Positions 1 to 7,941 of a stretch of 64,000 bases of DNA are shown piece after piece (positions within the stretch are counted from its first letter, which is position 1; the number at the start of each line of letters is the position of its first letter). A model generated the notes under the pieces. That model was not told where the DNA came from, ran no database searches, and was given only the letters and a program-made list of their open reading frames with translations. Origin of the DNA: UBA1479 sp040216635. GTDB taxonomy: Bacteria; Pseudomonadota; Alphaproteobacteria; Rhodospirillales; Casp-alpha2. The DNA is taken from NCBI GenBank assembly GCA_040216635.1, contig JAVJOU010000013.1, positions 1 to 64,000 on the forward strand, read 5' to 3'. Made by a program: the position numbers and the translations under genes.

Positions 1-1
1 G

Positions 2-361
2 CTCGAAACGAACGAAGCCCAGCCGGATGTGGTTGTGATGCACCCGACGGACTTCCGGGCCATGCAGCGCGTGAAGGCCAGCGGTTCCGGCGAATTCCTG
101 TTCGGCGCGCCGTCCGGGCAGAATACGGCCAACGTGTGGAACACGGACATTCACACGACGCCGGCCATGACGCAGGGCAAGTTCCTGGCTATGGACTCGG
201 TGCAGATGGGCGTCCTGTTCTTGCGTGAAGATGCGTCGGTCCAGGTCGGCTACGTCAACGACGACTTCACCAAAAACCTCGTCGTTCTGCTGTCAGAAAT
301 CCGGGCCACCATCGCCGTGCAGCGTCCGGCGGCGGTGCAGTACGGATCGCTGACCCTCTAA
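2..361 (+). CDS. Phage major capsid protein, HK97 family (C-terminal part, 5' truncated)
   Basis: The frame is open to the left edge, so this is the C-terminal ~119 residues of a longer protein. It reads DVVVMHPTDFRAMQ near the start and ends with FTKNLVVLLSEIRATIAVQR followed by a Pro-Ala segment. This matches the E-loop-distal and P-domain end of HK97-fold capsid proteins, where a late Arg-rich strand precedes a conserved RP-A segment. It would form the icosahedral head. A GTG at 29 is internal rather than the start, because coding sense continues upstream of it. A 12-13 bp hairpin lies just after the stop. Confidence 0.8.
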   Translation, partial: LETNEAQPDVVVMHPTDFRAMQRVKASGSGEFLFGAPSGQNTANVWNTDIHTTPAMTQGKFLAMDSVQMGVLFLREDASVQVGYVNDDFTKNLVVLLSEIRATIAVQRPAAVQYGSLTL

Positions 362-369
362 GCCTCCCA

Positions 370-401
370 GGCGCGCACGGGTGCACGGCCCGTTGCGCGC
401 C
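370..401 (+). terminator. Hairpin downstream of the capsid gene
   Basis: GGCGCGCACGGG (370-381) pairs with CCCGTTGCGCGCC (389-401), with one bulged base and a 7-nt loop. There is no T-tract after it, so it may be an mRNA processing or stability hairpin rather than a true intrinsic terminator. Confidence 0.4.
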
Positions 402-484
402 ATTCCGGCCGCGCCGCCTGACGTGTTCTCCTATGCCGCGTCGGGCGGCGCGCCGGTCCTTTCCGTCCCGGGAGATCGCCCCGC

Positions 485-826
485 ATGGCCAAACGACATT
501 CAACCGAATACCGGCGCAACGTGGTTGCCCGCTACGACCAGGCCCGCGCGTCCGGTGCGCCCGTTGGCAAGGCTGCGCTGCTGGCTGGCGGCGGTCATGG
601 CGTCAGTGTGATTGAGCATTGGCGGGAGGTGCTTGCCGCGTCTGATGGTGTCGACGGGCCGCGGCACGAGACCAAGCGCCGGACGTGCCTACGGTGTCGA
701 CGAGATTTTAAGTCGACGTGGGCCGGGGAGCGGATTTGTTCGCGTTGCAAGGGCGGTCACACGCTGGACGGACTGCCGGACTCATGGGGCGCGACGGCTA
801 CCTTGAGCGTTGCGGATAGGGGTTAG
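485..826 (+). CDS. Small phage-associated protein with HTH-like N-terminus and zinc ribbon
   Basis: A 113-residue protein. Residues 1-55 (MAKRHSTEYRRNVVARYDQA onward, then VSVIEHWREVLA) resemble the helix-turn-helix of IS3-type OrfA and phage terminase-small-subunit-like proteins. Residues ~70-90 carry two CxxC knuckles (CLRC and CSRC, 16 residues apart), a probable zinc ribbon. A GGGAG ribosome-binding site precedes the ATG. It follows the capsid gene and is followed by a strong terminator at 857-885, so it is probably the last gene of that transcript. The role is unknown; DNA binding is inferred only from the two motifs. Confidence 0.55.
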   Translation: MAKRHSTEYRRNVVARYDQARASGAPVGKAALLAGGGHGVSVIEHWREVLAASDGVDGPRHETKRRTCLRCRRDFKSTWAGERICSRCKGGHTLDGLPDSWGATATLSVADRG

Positions 827-856
827 GCACCGCCCTACATGGTGATAGGCTTAGAA

Positions 857-885
857 AAAAGGCCCCGCCAAAAGCAGGGCCTTTT
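857..885 (+). terminator. Intrinsic terminator ending the phage transcript
   Basis: Perfect 9-bp stem AAAAGGCCC (857-865) / GGGCCTTTT (877-885) with an 11-nt loop and a T-run within the right arm. It can act in both directions. The following ~200 bp up to 1092 hold no recognisable gene. Confidence 0.75.
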
Positions 886-1092
886 CCGGGGCAACCGACG
901 CCTAGTCCTTGCGGACACCAGCAGCATGGCCCCTAGGCCTCAACGTTAAAATTCGAGAGGTCTCAGAGTCAACGGTCTAGCAGCTTTAAGGTGCATTTAC
1001 GGCGGGGATCGGCGCGACGCCCGTTTGGACATCACAAAGTTGGAGGTAATTACCCGGTGTTGTACTCTCTTCTGAGCTGAGTCGGTGGGGGT

Positions 1093-1626
1093 ATGTTTCA
1101 GATGAAGTTCGTAATCGGAATTGCGACAATAATCTCATTCTGCTTCGTCACGTCCTTAGCGAAAGCGGATCAATGGAAGTACTTCTCATCCAGCGATGAA
1201 ATGACCGGCGAACTTAATGCCTTCGCTACATCGCCGAGCACCCCTCCGACTAAACCATTGGTATTCCCCTATCATGACGTTAAAGGCTGGCTTGGCTTCG
1301 GGTGTAACCATAAGCGCGAATGGGCATACATCGGATTCAACATCGCCCCGAACCTAGTTGACACAAAGGCCCAGAGCGGCGGCTACAGTACATTCTCTAC
1401 GCGCATCCGTTGGGATGACGACGTGCAAGATGTGCGCATGGAGCAGGAATGGGGTAGTCGGTTTTTACAATTTCAGAACGATGCCGCAGCGATCGCTAGA
1501 ATGACAAAGGGTCAATCCGTATTGCTCGAACTCAGGTGGCACGGTTCGGAACGTACTTATTTTCGCTTCACCCTAGGTGGGTCAGCTGAAGCGATCAAGA
1601 ATGCGCGTGCGGGTTGTCAGAACTAA
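1093..1626 (+). CDS. Secreted protein of the integrated element, VasI/TagO-like C-terminal half
   Basis: A 177-residue protein with a clear signal peptide (hydrophobic FVIGIATIISFCFVTSLAKA) and a likely cleavage after AKA-D. The mature part has a Cys early on (GFGCNHK), a RIRWDDD segment, a hydrophobic-alternating FRFTLGGSAEAI strand and a C-terminal AGC. That layout resembles VasI/TagO-like periplasmic proteins, in which two cysteines bracket a beta sandwich. Base composition is visibly less GC-rich than the chromosome to the right, suggesting transfer. Start may be ATG 1093 (GGTGGGGG very close) or ATG 1102 (better spacing, MKFVIG). It could be phage cargo; the function is unknown. Confidence 0.65.
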   Translation: MFQMKFVIGIATIISFCFVTSLAKADQWKYFSSSDEMTGELNAFATSPSTPPTKPLVFPYHDVKGWLGFGCNHKREWAYIGFNIAPNLVDTKAQSGGYSTFSTRIRWDDDVQDVRMEQEWGSRFLQFQNDAAAIARMTKGQSVLLELRWHGSERTYFRFTLGGSAEAIKNARAGCQN

Positions 1627-1788
1627 ATAGCAGAACCTCATTTACCCAGAAGATTTGCTGACGCCCTATCTTGGAAGATTGTGGCCTAGCGGGGGGCGAT
1701 ACGCCCGAAAACCTACCATTTTCATAATGGCGGGCTTGATGGCGGGTAGATTGTATTTTTCCGTATAAATTATTGATTTTATTAGGCT

Positions 1789-1880
<92 letters not shown>

Positions 1881-2149
1881 TAAGTCCCTGAAAAATACTA
1901 AATTTTCAGAGGCCTGGCGGGTCCGCCAAGACACCGCCCGATATGTCGAAACCATTTATGGTCCGGGAACGCCCCTTTATAATCACCAATTCAGCCATGT
2001 CTACAGCTTCCTATCGTCCATACCGTCCAGGGCATATCCATGGCGGCAAAGGCGTGGCCCCGGGGGCGCCTGCTGGGGGTGCGTTGAGGCGTCCGCACCG
2101 GGGGTGTCCGTCATGGGTGTATCTCGCCGTTTCCCGCGCCTTTCCGCCA
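1881..2149. other. Non-coding gap between tRNA-Ser and the rplU promoter
   Basis: No credible gene is seen. A 7-bp inverted repeat (CTGAAAA at 1888-1894 with TTTTCAG) lies just upstream of the tRNA gene. The remainder is ordinary GC-rich spacer leading to the rplU promoter at 2150. Confidence 0.5.
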
Positions 2150-2177
2150 TTGACTTCTGTATTTTCACGGCTATAGT
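2150..2177 (+). promoter_or_regulatory. Sigma-70-type promoter of rplU-rpmA
   Basis: TTGACT (2150-2155), a 16-nt spacer and TATAGT (2172-2177) make the best housekeeping promoter seen by eye in the window. Transcription would start near 2184, giving a ~67-nt leader. Confidence 0.7.
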
Positions 2178-2184
2178 GCCGCCT

Positions 2185-2213
2185 CTTCCGACACCCGGAA
2201 ACCGGGGCGGAAG
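2185..2213 (+). promoter_or_regulatory. Stem-loop in the rplU leader
   Basis: CTTCCG (2185-2190) pairs with CGGAAG (2208-2213); inside it CCCGG (2194-2198) pairs with CCGGG (2202-2206) around an AAA loop. The two-part hairpin sits at the very 5' end of the predicted transcript, ~38 nt before the start codon. It could be an autoregulatory ribosomal-protein leader or a 5' stabiliser. Confidence 0.5.
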
Positions 2214-2250
2214 CCAATAACCAAACAAGATCAACAATTAATAGGGTTTA

Positions 2251-2802
2251 ATGAAGATGTACGCGGTTATCAAAACCGGCGGAAAGCAGTATCGGGTTTC
2301 CAAGGACGACGTGATCGTCGTAGAGAAACTGATGGGCGAGCCGGGTGAAACAATCGAAGTCGGCCAAGTGATGATGCTGGGCGAGGAGGGCAAGGCCCCC
2401 ACGCTGGGCACGCCTGTGGTCGAAAAGGCCGCCGTGTTCGCCGAAGTGCTGGAACAGCAGAAGGGCGACAAGATTCTGGTCTTCAAGAAAAAGCGGCGTC
2501 ACAATTACCGCCGCCTGAAGGGCCATCGACAGTTTGAAACGGTGCTGCGCATCCTGGATGTGAGCGCCACCGGCTCCAAGCCGGCCGCGGCCAAGAAGCC
2601 CGCCGCCAAGAAGGCCGATGCGTCGAAGGCGGATGCCAAGGCCGAAGCCAAACCGGCGGCCAAGAAGCCGGCGGCCAAAAAGGCCGAGACCAAAACGGAA
2701 TCCGAGGCGCCTGCTAAAAAGGCCGCGGCCAAGAAGCCCGTTGCCAAGAAGGCCCCCGCCAAAAAGGCCGCCGCCAAGCCGGCCGCCAAGAAAGACGATT
2801 AA
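2251..2802 (+). CDS. rplU: 50S ribosomal protein L21 with long Lys/Ala-rich tail
   Basis: Residues 1-105 are ordinary L21 (MYAVIKTGGKQYRVSKDD, then KKRRHNYRRLKGHRQ, the 23S-binding region). From residue ~107 to 183 it has a tail built from AAKKPAAKKA-type repeats, rich in Lys, Ala and Pro like histone H1. L21 is usually 100-105 residues, so the tail nearly doubles it. Extended L21 is known in alphaproteobacteria. Start is ATG 2251 (AGGG 4 nt away) or ATG 2257 (the residue matching the usual L21 N-terminus, better SD spacing). It is co-transcribed with rpmA, 13 nt downstream. Confidence 0.95.
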   Translation: MKMYAVIKTGGKQYRVSKDDVIVVEKLMGEPGETIEVGQVMMLGEEGKAPTLGTPVVEKAAVFAEVLEQQKGDKILVFKKKRRHNYRRLKGHRQFETVLRILDVSATGSKPAAAKKPAAKKADASKADAKAEAKPAAKKPAAKKAETKTESEAPAKKAAAKKPVAKKAPAKKAAAKPAAKKDD

Positions 2803-2815
2803 GGAGTAATCACCG

Positions 2816-3073
2816 ATGGCACATAAGAAATCTGGTGGTAGTTCACGCAACGGCCGCGATTCAGCGGGCCGCCGCCTGGGCCTCAAGAAGTCCGGCGGTC
2901 AGGAAGTTATCTCCGGCAACATCATCCTGCGTCAGCGCGGGACCAAGTATCACCCGGGTGAGAACGTCGGCATGGGCAAGGATCACACGATCTTCGCCAC
3001 GACCGAAGGCCGCGTGAAGTTCGCGACCAAGGCCAAGGGCCGCACCTACGTTTCGGTGGAGCCGTCCGCGTAA
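2816..3073 (+). CDS. rpmA: 50S ribosomal protein L27
   Basis: An 85-residue L27 beginning MAHKKSGGSSRNGRDS, the conserved N-terminus that reaches toward the peptidyl-transferase centre. The length is standard. AAGGAG precedes the ATG. It is second in the rplU-rpmA operon and is followed by a strong terminator, which separates it from obgE. Confidence 0.97.
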   Translation: MAHKKSGGSSRNGRDSAGRRLGLKKSGGQEVISGNIILRQRGTKYHPGENVGMGKDHTIFATTEGRVKFATKAKGRTYVSVEPSA

Positions 3074-3107
3074 GCGTACGAGCGGCCATTCGCGACACGG
3101 AATTCGC

Positions 3108-3137
3108 GGGGGAATGGCCAGCCATTCCCCCGTTTTT
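3108..3137 (+). terminator. Intrinsic terminator after rpmA
   Basis: Perfect 11-bp stem GGGGGAATGGC / GCCATTCCCCC with a 2-nt CA loop (the top pairs probably open to widen it), followed by GTTTTT. It lies 35 nt after the rpmA stop. Confidence 0.9.
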
Positions 3138-3181
3138 CGTGGGCAATTCTCTACGGTCGCATCAGGGTGTAGGTTCCCGTT

Positions 3182-4234
3182 ATGAAATTTCTCGATGAAG
3201 CAAAGGTGTTCGTGAAAAGCGGCGACGGCGGCGACGGCTGCATGTCGTTCCGGCGCGAAAAGTACATCGAGTTCGGCGGGCCCGACGGCGGCGACGGCGG
3301 GCGCGGCGGCGACATCATCATCGAATGCGCCGACGGCCTGAACACGTTGATCGATTTCCGTTATCAACAGCATTTCAAGGCCGGGCGCGGCACTCACGGC
3401 ATGGGCAAGAACCGCACGGGCGGCCGTGGCCAGGACGTTGTCCTGAAGGTGCCCGTGGGCACGCAAATCCTGGACGACGACAGAGAAACCGTGTTGGCCG
3501 ATATGACGACCGTGGGCGAGCGCATTTTGTTTCTTAAAGGCGGTGACGGGGGGCTCGGCAATGCGCGCTTCAAGTCATCGACCAACCGTGCTCCGCGCAA
3601 GACCGTCCCGGGCTTTCCCGGTCAGGAACAATGGATCTGGCTGCGCCTGAAGCTGATCGCCGATGCGGGGCTGGTGGGCCTTCCCAATGCGGGCAAGTCG
3701 ACCTTTCTTTCAGCCTGTTCCCGGGCCAAGCCGAAGATCGCCAATTATCCCTTCACCACCCTGCATCCCAACCTGGGCGTGGTCGCCGTTGACCAGCGCT
3801 CGTTCGTCCTGGCCGATATTCCCGGCCTGATCGAAGGGGCGAGCGAGGGGGCCGGGCTGGGCACGCGCTTCCTGGGCCATGTGGAACGCTGCCGGGTGCT
3901 GCTGCATCTGGTCGACGGCACGCAGGAAGATGCGGCGGCGGCCTACAAGCAGGTGCGCCATGAAATGAAGGCCTACGGTGGCGGTCTGGCCGACAAGACC
4001 GAAATTCTGGCCCTCAACAAATGCGATGCCTTGACCGACGACGAGATCAAGGAACAGCGCAAGAAACTGGCCCGGGCGGCCAAGTGCAAGATGGCCGACG
4101 TGATGCTGGTGTCGGGCGTGTCCGGTGCGGGTGTGACGGAAATTCTGCGCGCCCTGGTGGCCGAGATCGGCGAGGCCAAGGCCGAAGAAGTCATGGACAG
4201 CCAGGAGCCCGAGGTGGAGGGCTGGACCCCATGA
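3182..4234 (+). CDS. obgE: GTPase Obg/CgtA, ribosome assembly and stress control
   Basis: 350 residues: a Gly-rich Obg fold at ~1-158 (repeated GGDGG turns), then the G domain with G1 GLPNAGKST (~166-174), the TT-containing switch I, G3 DIPGLIEGASEGAGLG and G4 NKCD (~279). It binds the 50S subunit in late assembly. The C-terminus is short and acidic, as in many alphaproteobacteria. It overlaps proB by ATGA, so the two are translationally coupled. Confidence 0.97.
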   Translation: MKFLDEAKVFVKSGDGGDGCMSFRREKYIEFGGPDGGDGGRGGDIIIECADGLNTLIDFRYQQHFKAGRGTHGMGKNRTGGRGQDVVLKVPVGTQILDDDRETVLADMTTVGERILFLKGGDGGLGNARFKSSTNRAPRKTVPGFPGQEQWIWLRLKLIADAGLVGLPNAGKSTFLSACSRAKPKIANYPFTTLHPNLGVVAVDQRSFVLADIPGLIEGASEGAGLGTRFLGHVERCRVLLHLVDGTQEDAAAAYKQVRHEMKAYGGGLADKTEILALNKCDALTDDEIKEQRKKLARAAKCKMADVMLVSGVSGAGVTEILRALVAEIGEAKAEEVMDSQEPEVEGWTP

Positions 4235-5373
4235 CCGCCCCTGACGGCAGCAATCAGACAGACCTGAAACAAGGCAAGCGGGTGATCATCAAGATCGGCT
4301 CGGCCCTGCTGGTGGATAAGGAAAAGGGCACGGTCAAGCGCGCTTGGCTGGAAACCCTCGGCCGCGATCTGATGCGTCTGCGCGAACGGGGCCAGGAAGT
4401 CCTGATCGTATCGTCCGGAGCCATCGCCGTCGGCCGCCGCCATCTGGGCCTGCCCGCGCGCGGCAAGCTGAAATTGGAAGAAAGTCAGGCCGCCGCCGCC
4501 GCCGGCATGGTGCGCCTGGCCCATGCCTATCAGGAAGTGCTGGGCACGTACGGGGTGACGGTGGCGCAGGTGCTGCTGACCCTGGATGACAGCGAGAACC
4601 GCCGCCGCTATTTGAATGCGCGCAACACCATCGATCAGATCATCCGCCTGGGTGCGGTCCCCCTGATCAACGAAAACGACACGGTCGCCACGGATGAAAT
4701 CCGCTTCAGCGACAACGACCGTCTGGCGGCCCGGGTCGCGGCCATGGTGTCTGCCGACACGCTGGTGCTGCTGTCGTCGTCGGACGGCCTGTATGAAAGC
4801 GATCCGGTGCAGAACCCGGATGCCGTCCACGTGCCCGTGGTGCGGGGCGCGATCACGCCCGAAATCGAAGACATGGCCGGGGTCAAGATGACCGACGACG
4901 GGTCCGGCGGCATGGTGACCAAGCTGGTCGCGGCCCGCATGGCCATGGCGGCCGGTTGCCGCATGGTGATCGCCAATGGGCTGGATGAACACCCGCTGGA
5001 ACGCATGGAAAGCGGCGGCCGGGTGACCTGGTTCCTGCCCGAAGCCTCGCCGCTGACCGCGCGCAAGCAATGGATTTCGGGGTCGCTCAAACCCGACGGC
5101 ATCGTGACGGTCGACGAGGGGGCCGCGCGCGCCCTGGCCCAAGGAAAAAGCCTGCTGCCGGCCGGGGTGACCCGGGTGGAGGGTGCGTTCGAACGCGGCG
5201 ACGCCGTACTGGTGACATCCCAATCGGGCGACATTCTGGGCCGGGGGCTGGTGGCCTATTCGGCCGAGGACGCGGTCCGGATCGCGGGTGCAAAATCAAA
5301 GGAAATCGAAGCCATCCTGGGCTATCGTGGCCGGGACGAGATGATTCACCGCGACGATCTGGTGTTGGACTAG
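4231..5373 (+). CDS. proB: Glutamate 5-kinase
   Basis: 380 residues. The amino-acid kinase domain covers ~10-260 (RVIIKIGSALLV; VSSGAIAVGRRHLGL; INENDTVATDEIRFSDND), followed by a C-terminal PUA domain (~285-370). It phosphorylates glutamate in the first step of proline synthesis. The start is fixed by the ATGA overlap with obgE; a longer upstream frame exists only because it reads through obgE in another phase. proA follows, and a GGGCCG/CGGCCC dyad sits between them. Confidence 0.97.
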   Translation: MTAPDGSNQTDLKQGKRVIIKIGSALLVDKEKGTVKRAWLETLGRDLMRLRERGQEVLIVSSGAIAVGRRHLGLPARGKLKLEESQAAAAAGMVRLAHAYQEVLGTYGVTVAQVLLTLDDSENRRRYLNARNTIDQIIRLGAVPLINENDTVATDEIRFSDNDRLAARVAAMVSADTLVLLSSSDGLYESDPVQNPDAVHVPVVRGAITPEIEDMAGVKMTDDGSGGMVTKLVAARMAMAAGCRMVIANGLDEHPLERMESGGRVTWFLPEASPLTARKQWISGSLKPDGIVTVDEGAARALAQGKSLLPAGVTRVEGAFERGDAVLVTSQSGDILGRGLVAYSAEDAVRIAGAKSKEIEAILGYRGRDEMIHRDDLVLD

Positions 5374-5414
5374 GGCCGTTCGGCCCCCATATCGTTGCCG
5401 GTGAGGAGAGAACG

Positions 5415-6689
5415 ATGACGACCGAAACTGAAGACATTCCCGCAATGATGGCCGATATCGGCCGCCGTGCGCGCGCCGCCCAGGCAAAACTGGCGACAGC
5501 ACCCCGTGCCGCCAAGGACAAGGCCTTGGTCGAGGCCGCGGCCAGTCTGCGCCGCCGGCAGAACGAGATTCTGTCCGAAAACGCCAAGGACATGGCCGGT
5601 GGCGAGGACAAGGGCCTGACCAAGGCCATGCTCGACCGGCTGTTGCTGAACGAAGACCGGGTCGAAGCCATGGCCCGCGGCCTGGAAGACATCGCCAAGC
5701 TGGACGATCCCATCGGCACCATCCTGGCGGAATGGGACCGCCCCAACGGCCTGCATATCGAACGCCGCCGCGTGCCCTTGGGCGTGATCGGGGTGATTTA
5801 CGAATCCCGGCCCAACGTAACGGCGGACGCGGGCGGGTTGTGCCTCAAGGCGGGCAATGCCTCGATTCTGCGGGGCGGGTCGGAAAGCTTCCATTCGTCC
5901 TCGGCGATTTTGGAAAGTCTGCGCGAAGGGCTTAAGGCCGCAAACCTGCCCGAAGACGCGATCCAGACCGTGCCGACCCGCGATCGGGCGGCCGTTGGTG
6001 AAATGCTGCAGATGACCGATTTCATCGACGTCATCGTGCCGCGCGGCGGCAAATCCCTGATCGAAAGGGTCATCCAGGAAAGCAAGGTGCCCTTGTTCCA
6101 GCATCTGGAAGGGTTGTGCCATTCCTATGTCAATCGGGCCGCCGACCCGGAAATGGCCAGGAACGTGGTGGTTAATGCCAAGATGCGGCGAACCGGTATT
6201 TGCGGGGCCACGGAAAACATCCTGGTCGATCGCGACGCGGCCGACCGGCTGCTGCCGGGCATTCTGGATGGTTTGGTTCAGGCCGGATGCGAAGTGCGCG
6301 GCGATGACGATGTGCGTGCGCTCGACGCCCGCGTTACACCGGCCACGGACGAGGACTGGGACACGGAATACCTGGACAGCATCGTCGCCGTGAAATTGGT
6401 GGACGGCATCGACGATGCCATCGGGTTCATCGGCACGCACGGCTCCGACCATACGGACGCCATCATCACCGACGACGCCGAAGCGGCGGAAAAATTCATC
6501 AACGAAGTCGATAGTGCCATCGTGTTGGTCAATGCCTCGACCCAGTTCGCCGACGGCGGCGAATTCGGCATGGGGGCGGAAATCGGCATTTCCACGGGCA
6601 AGCTGCATGCTCGCGGGCCCGTCGGAGTCGAGCAATTGACCAGCTTCAAATACGTGGTGCGCGGCACCGGCCAGGTGCGCCCGGCTTGA
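5415..6689 (+). CDS. proA: Gamma-glutamyl phosphate reductase
   Basis: 424 residues of the aldehyde dehydrogenase superfamily. The catalytic Cys is near residue 263 in RRTGICGATENILV, and ESRPNVTADAGGLCLKAGNA lies in the cofactor-binding half. It reduces glutamyl-5-phosphate to the semialdehyde with NADPH. The start is ATG 5415, preceded by GAGGAGAG. The frame is open further upstream into proB but that stretch is out of phase with any coding sense. proC is at 36.3 kb, so the proline pathway is complete in this window. Confidence 0.97.
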   Translation: MTTETEDIPAMMADIGRRARAAQAKLATAPRAAKDKALVEAAASLRRRQNEILSENAKDMAGGEDKGLTKAMLDRLLLNEDRVEAMARGLEDIAKLDDPIGTILAEWDRPNGLHIERRRVPLGVIGVIYESRPNVTADAGGLCLKAGNASILRGGSESFHSSSAILESLREGLKAANLPEDAIQTVPTRDRAAVGEMLQMTDFIDVIVPRGGKSLIERVIQESKVPLFQHLEGLCHSYVNRAADPEMARNVVVNAKMRRTGICGATENILVDRDAADRLLPGILDGLVQAGCEVRGDDDVRALDARVTPATDEDWDTEYLDSIVAVKLVDGIDDAIGFIGTHGSDHTDAIITDDAEAAEKFINEVDSAIVLVNASTQFADGGEFGMGAEIGISTGKLHARGPVGVEQLTSFKYVVRGTGQVRPA

Positions 6690-6739
6690 CCGCCCGGCGC
6701 CCCGGTTTCTCATCCCCCTGATCCCAGGACGACACCCCT

Positions 6740-7336
6740 TTGAAACGGCATGTTCGACGCATCGGCATCCTTGGCGGATCCTTCAACCCCGCCCATGAAG
6801 GCCACCGCCATATCAGCGTCCAGGCGCTGAAGCGGTTGCGCCTGGATGAGGTGTGGTGGCTGGTCTCGCCGCAGAACCCGTTGAAGTCGCCGGCGGGCAT
6901 GGCGCCGTTCGAAAAACGAATCGAACAGGCAAAAATAGTCGCCGACCACCCCCGGATCCGGGTCACGGACATGGAAAAAGGCCTAGGGACCACCTATACG
7001 GCGGAAACCCTGGCGCGGCTGGTCCGGCGATTCCCGACCCTGCGGTTTGTCTGGCTTATGGGGGCCGACAACCTGGCGCAGATTTCCCGCTGGAACCGCT
7101 GGACACGCATCTTTCATACCGTTCCCGTTGCGGTTTTGGACCGTCCTTCCTATTCTTTAGGGGCGTTGTCGGGCAGGGCAGCGCGGCGGTTCTTCCGGGA
7201 ACGCATCAAGGAATCCCGGGCGGGCCAATTGGCCGACATGCGTCCTCCGGCGTGGGTCTTCCTTCATACGCCCTTGAACGCGACCTCGGCCACGGAGCTC
7301 CGGGCGCGGGGCATGTTCCGGCGTCCGGGCGGCTAG
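6740..7336 (+). CDS. nadD: Nicotinate-nucleotide adenylyltransferase
   Basis: 198 residues. The nucleotidylyltransferase signature GSFNPAHEGH is at ~12-21, followed by the later WLMGADNLAQISRW. It adenylates nicotinate mononucleotide for NAD synthesis. The likely start is TTG 6740, with AGGAC ~11 nt upstream; no ATG fits before the nucleotide loop. A GGCGGC/GCCGCC hairpin (7328-7347) overlaps its stop codon and separates it from rsfS. Confidence 0.93.
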   Translation: MKRHVRRIGILGGSFNPAHEGHRHISVQALKRLRLDEVWWLVSPQNPLKSPAGMAPFEKRIEQAKIVADHPRIRVTDMEKGLGTTYTAETLARLVRRFPTLRFVWLMGADNLAQISRWNRWTRIFHTVPVAVLDRPSYSLGALSGRAARRFFRERIKESRAGQLADMRPPAWVFLHTPLNATSATELRARGMFRRPGG

Positions 7337-7411
7337 GTAGAGCCGCCGGCGCAGTTGCCAGCGGCACGAACAACGGAACGAAAGGAAAAGACCATACCAA
7401 AAACAAAACAG

Positions 7412-7771
7412 ATGCCGCTCACCTGCGATGATGTCTTGAAGCTGGTGACCGCATCATTGGATGACGACAAGGCTCAAGACCTGGCCGTCATCGACCTTCA
7501 TGGCAAGACCGACATTGCGGACCATATGGTCATTGCCAGCGGCACATCCGAGCGCCAGGTCGGCGCCATGGCCGATCACCTTCGGGAAAAACTGAAACAA
7601 AGCGGATTGAAGGGGCTGAACGTCGAAGGCCTCAATCAATGCGACTGGGTGCTGATCGATGCCGGTGACGTCATCGTGCATCTGTTCCGCCCGGAAGTGC
7701 GGGAATTCTACGGCCTTGAAAAGCTGTGGGCCGAGACCCCCGCACAGGAAGCCGCTGCCGCCCCCCTTTAA
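7412..7771 (+). CDS. rsfS: Ribosome silencing factor RsfS
   Basis: 119 residues from ATG 7412. The DUF143 fold is recognisable from DLKGKTDIADHMVIASGTSE-like residues (here VIDLHGKTDIADHMVIASG), WVLIDAGDVIVHLFRPEVRE and YGLEKLW. RsfS binds L14 and blocks subunit joining in starvation. The start is uncertain: a good AAAGGAAAAG SD lies 3 nt before an in-frame ATA (7394), 18 nt upstream of the ATG, and an in-frame TTG lies at 7355. The nadD-rsfS-rlmH order is widely conserved. Confidence 0.92.
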   Translation: MPLTCDDVLKLVTASLDDDKAQDLAVIDLHGKTDIADHMVIASGTSERQVGAMADHLREKLKQSGLKGLNVEGLNQCDWVLIDAGDVIVHLFRPEVREFYGLEKLWAETPAQEAAAAPL

Positions 7772-7941
7772 GGGGCCCGGAAGGTGACTTGACGTGTCGG
7801 CCCGATCCACCGGCCGCGTGACCGGTGGGGCCTGGGCATGGACGTATTTTACGTAACGACAGCCGTCTTTAATGCAAAAAGGCCGGGCTGTAAGAGGCGG
7901 GTTTGTTCGCGCCTCGGCCAAATCACGCTACACTCCGAACC

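Noticed and set aside
2248..2886. Minus-strand frame with Gly/Leu repeats that looks like a membrane or silk-like protein
   Set aside because: It is simply the antisense of the AAKKPA repeat tail of L21.
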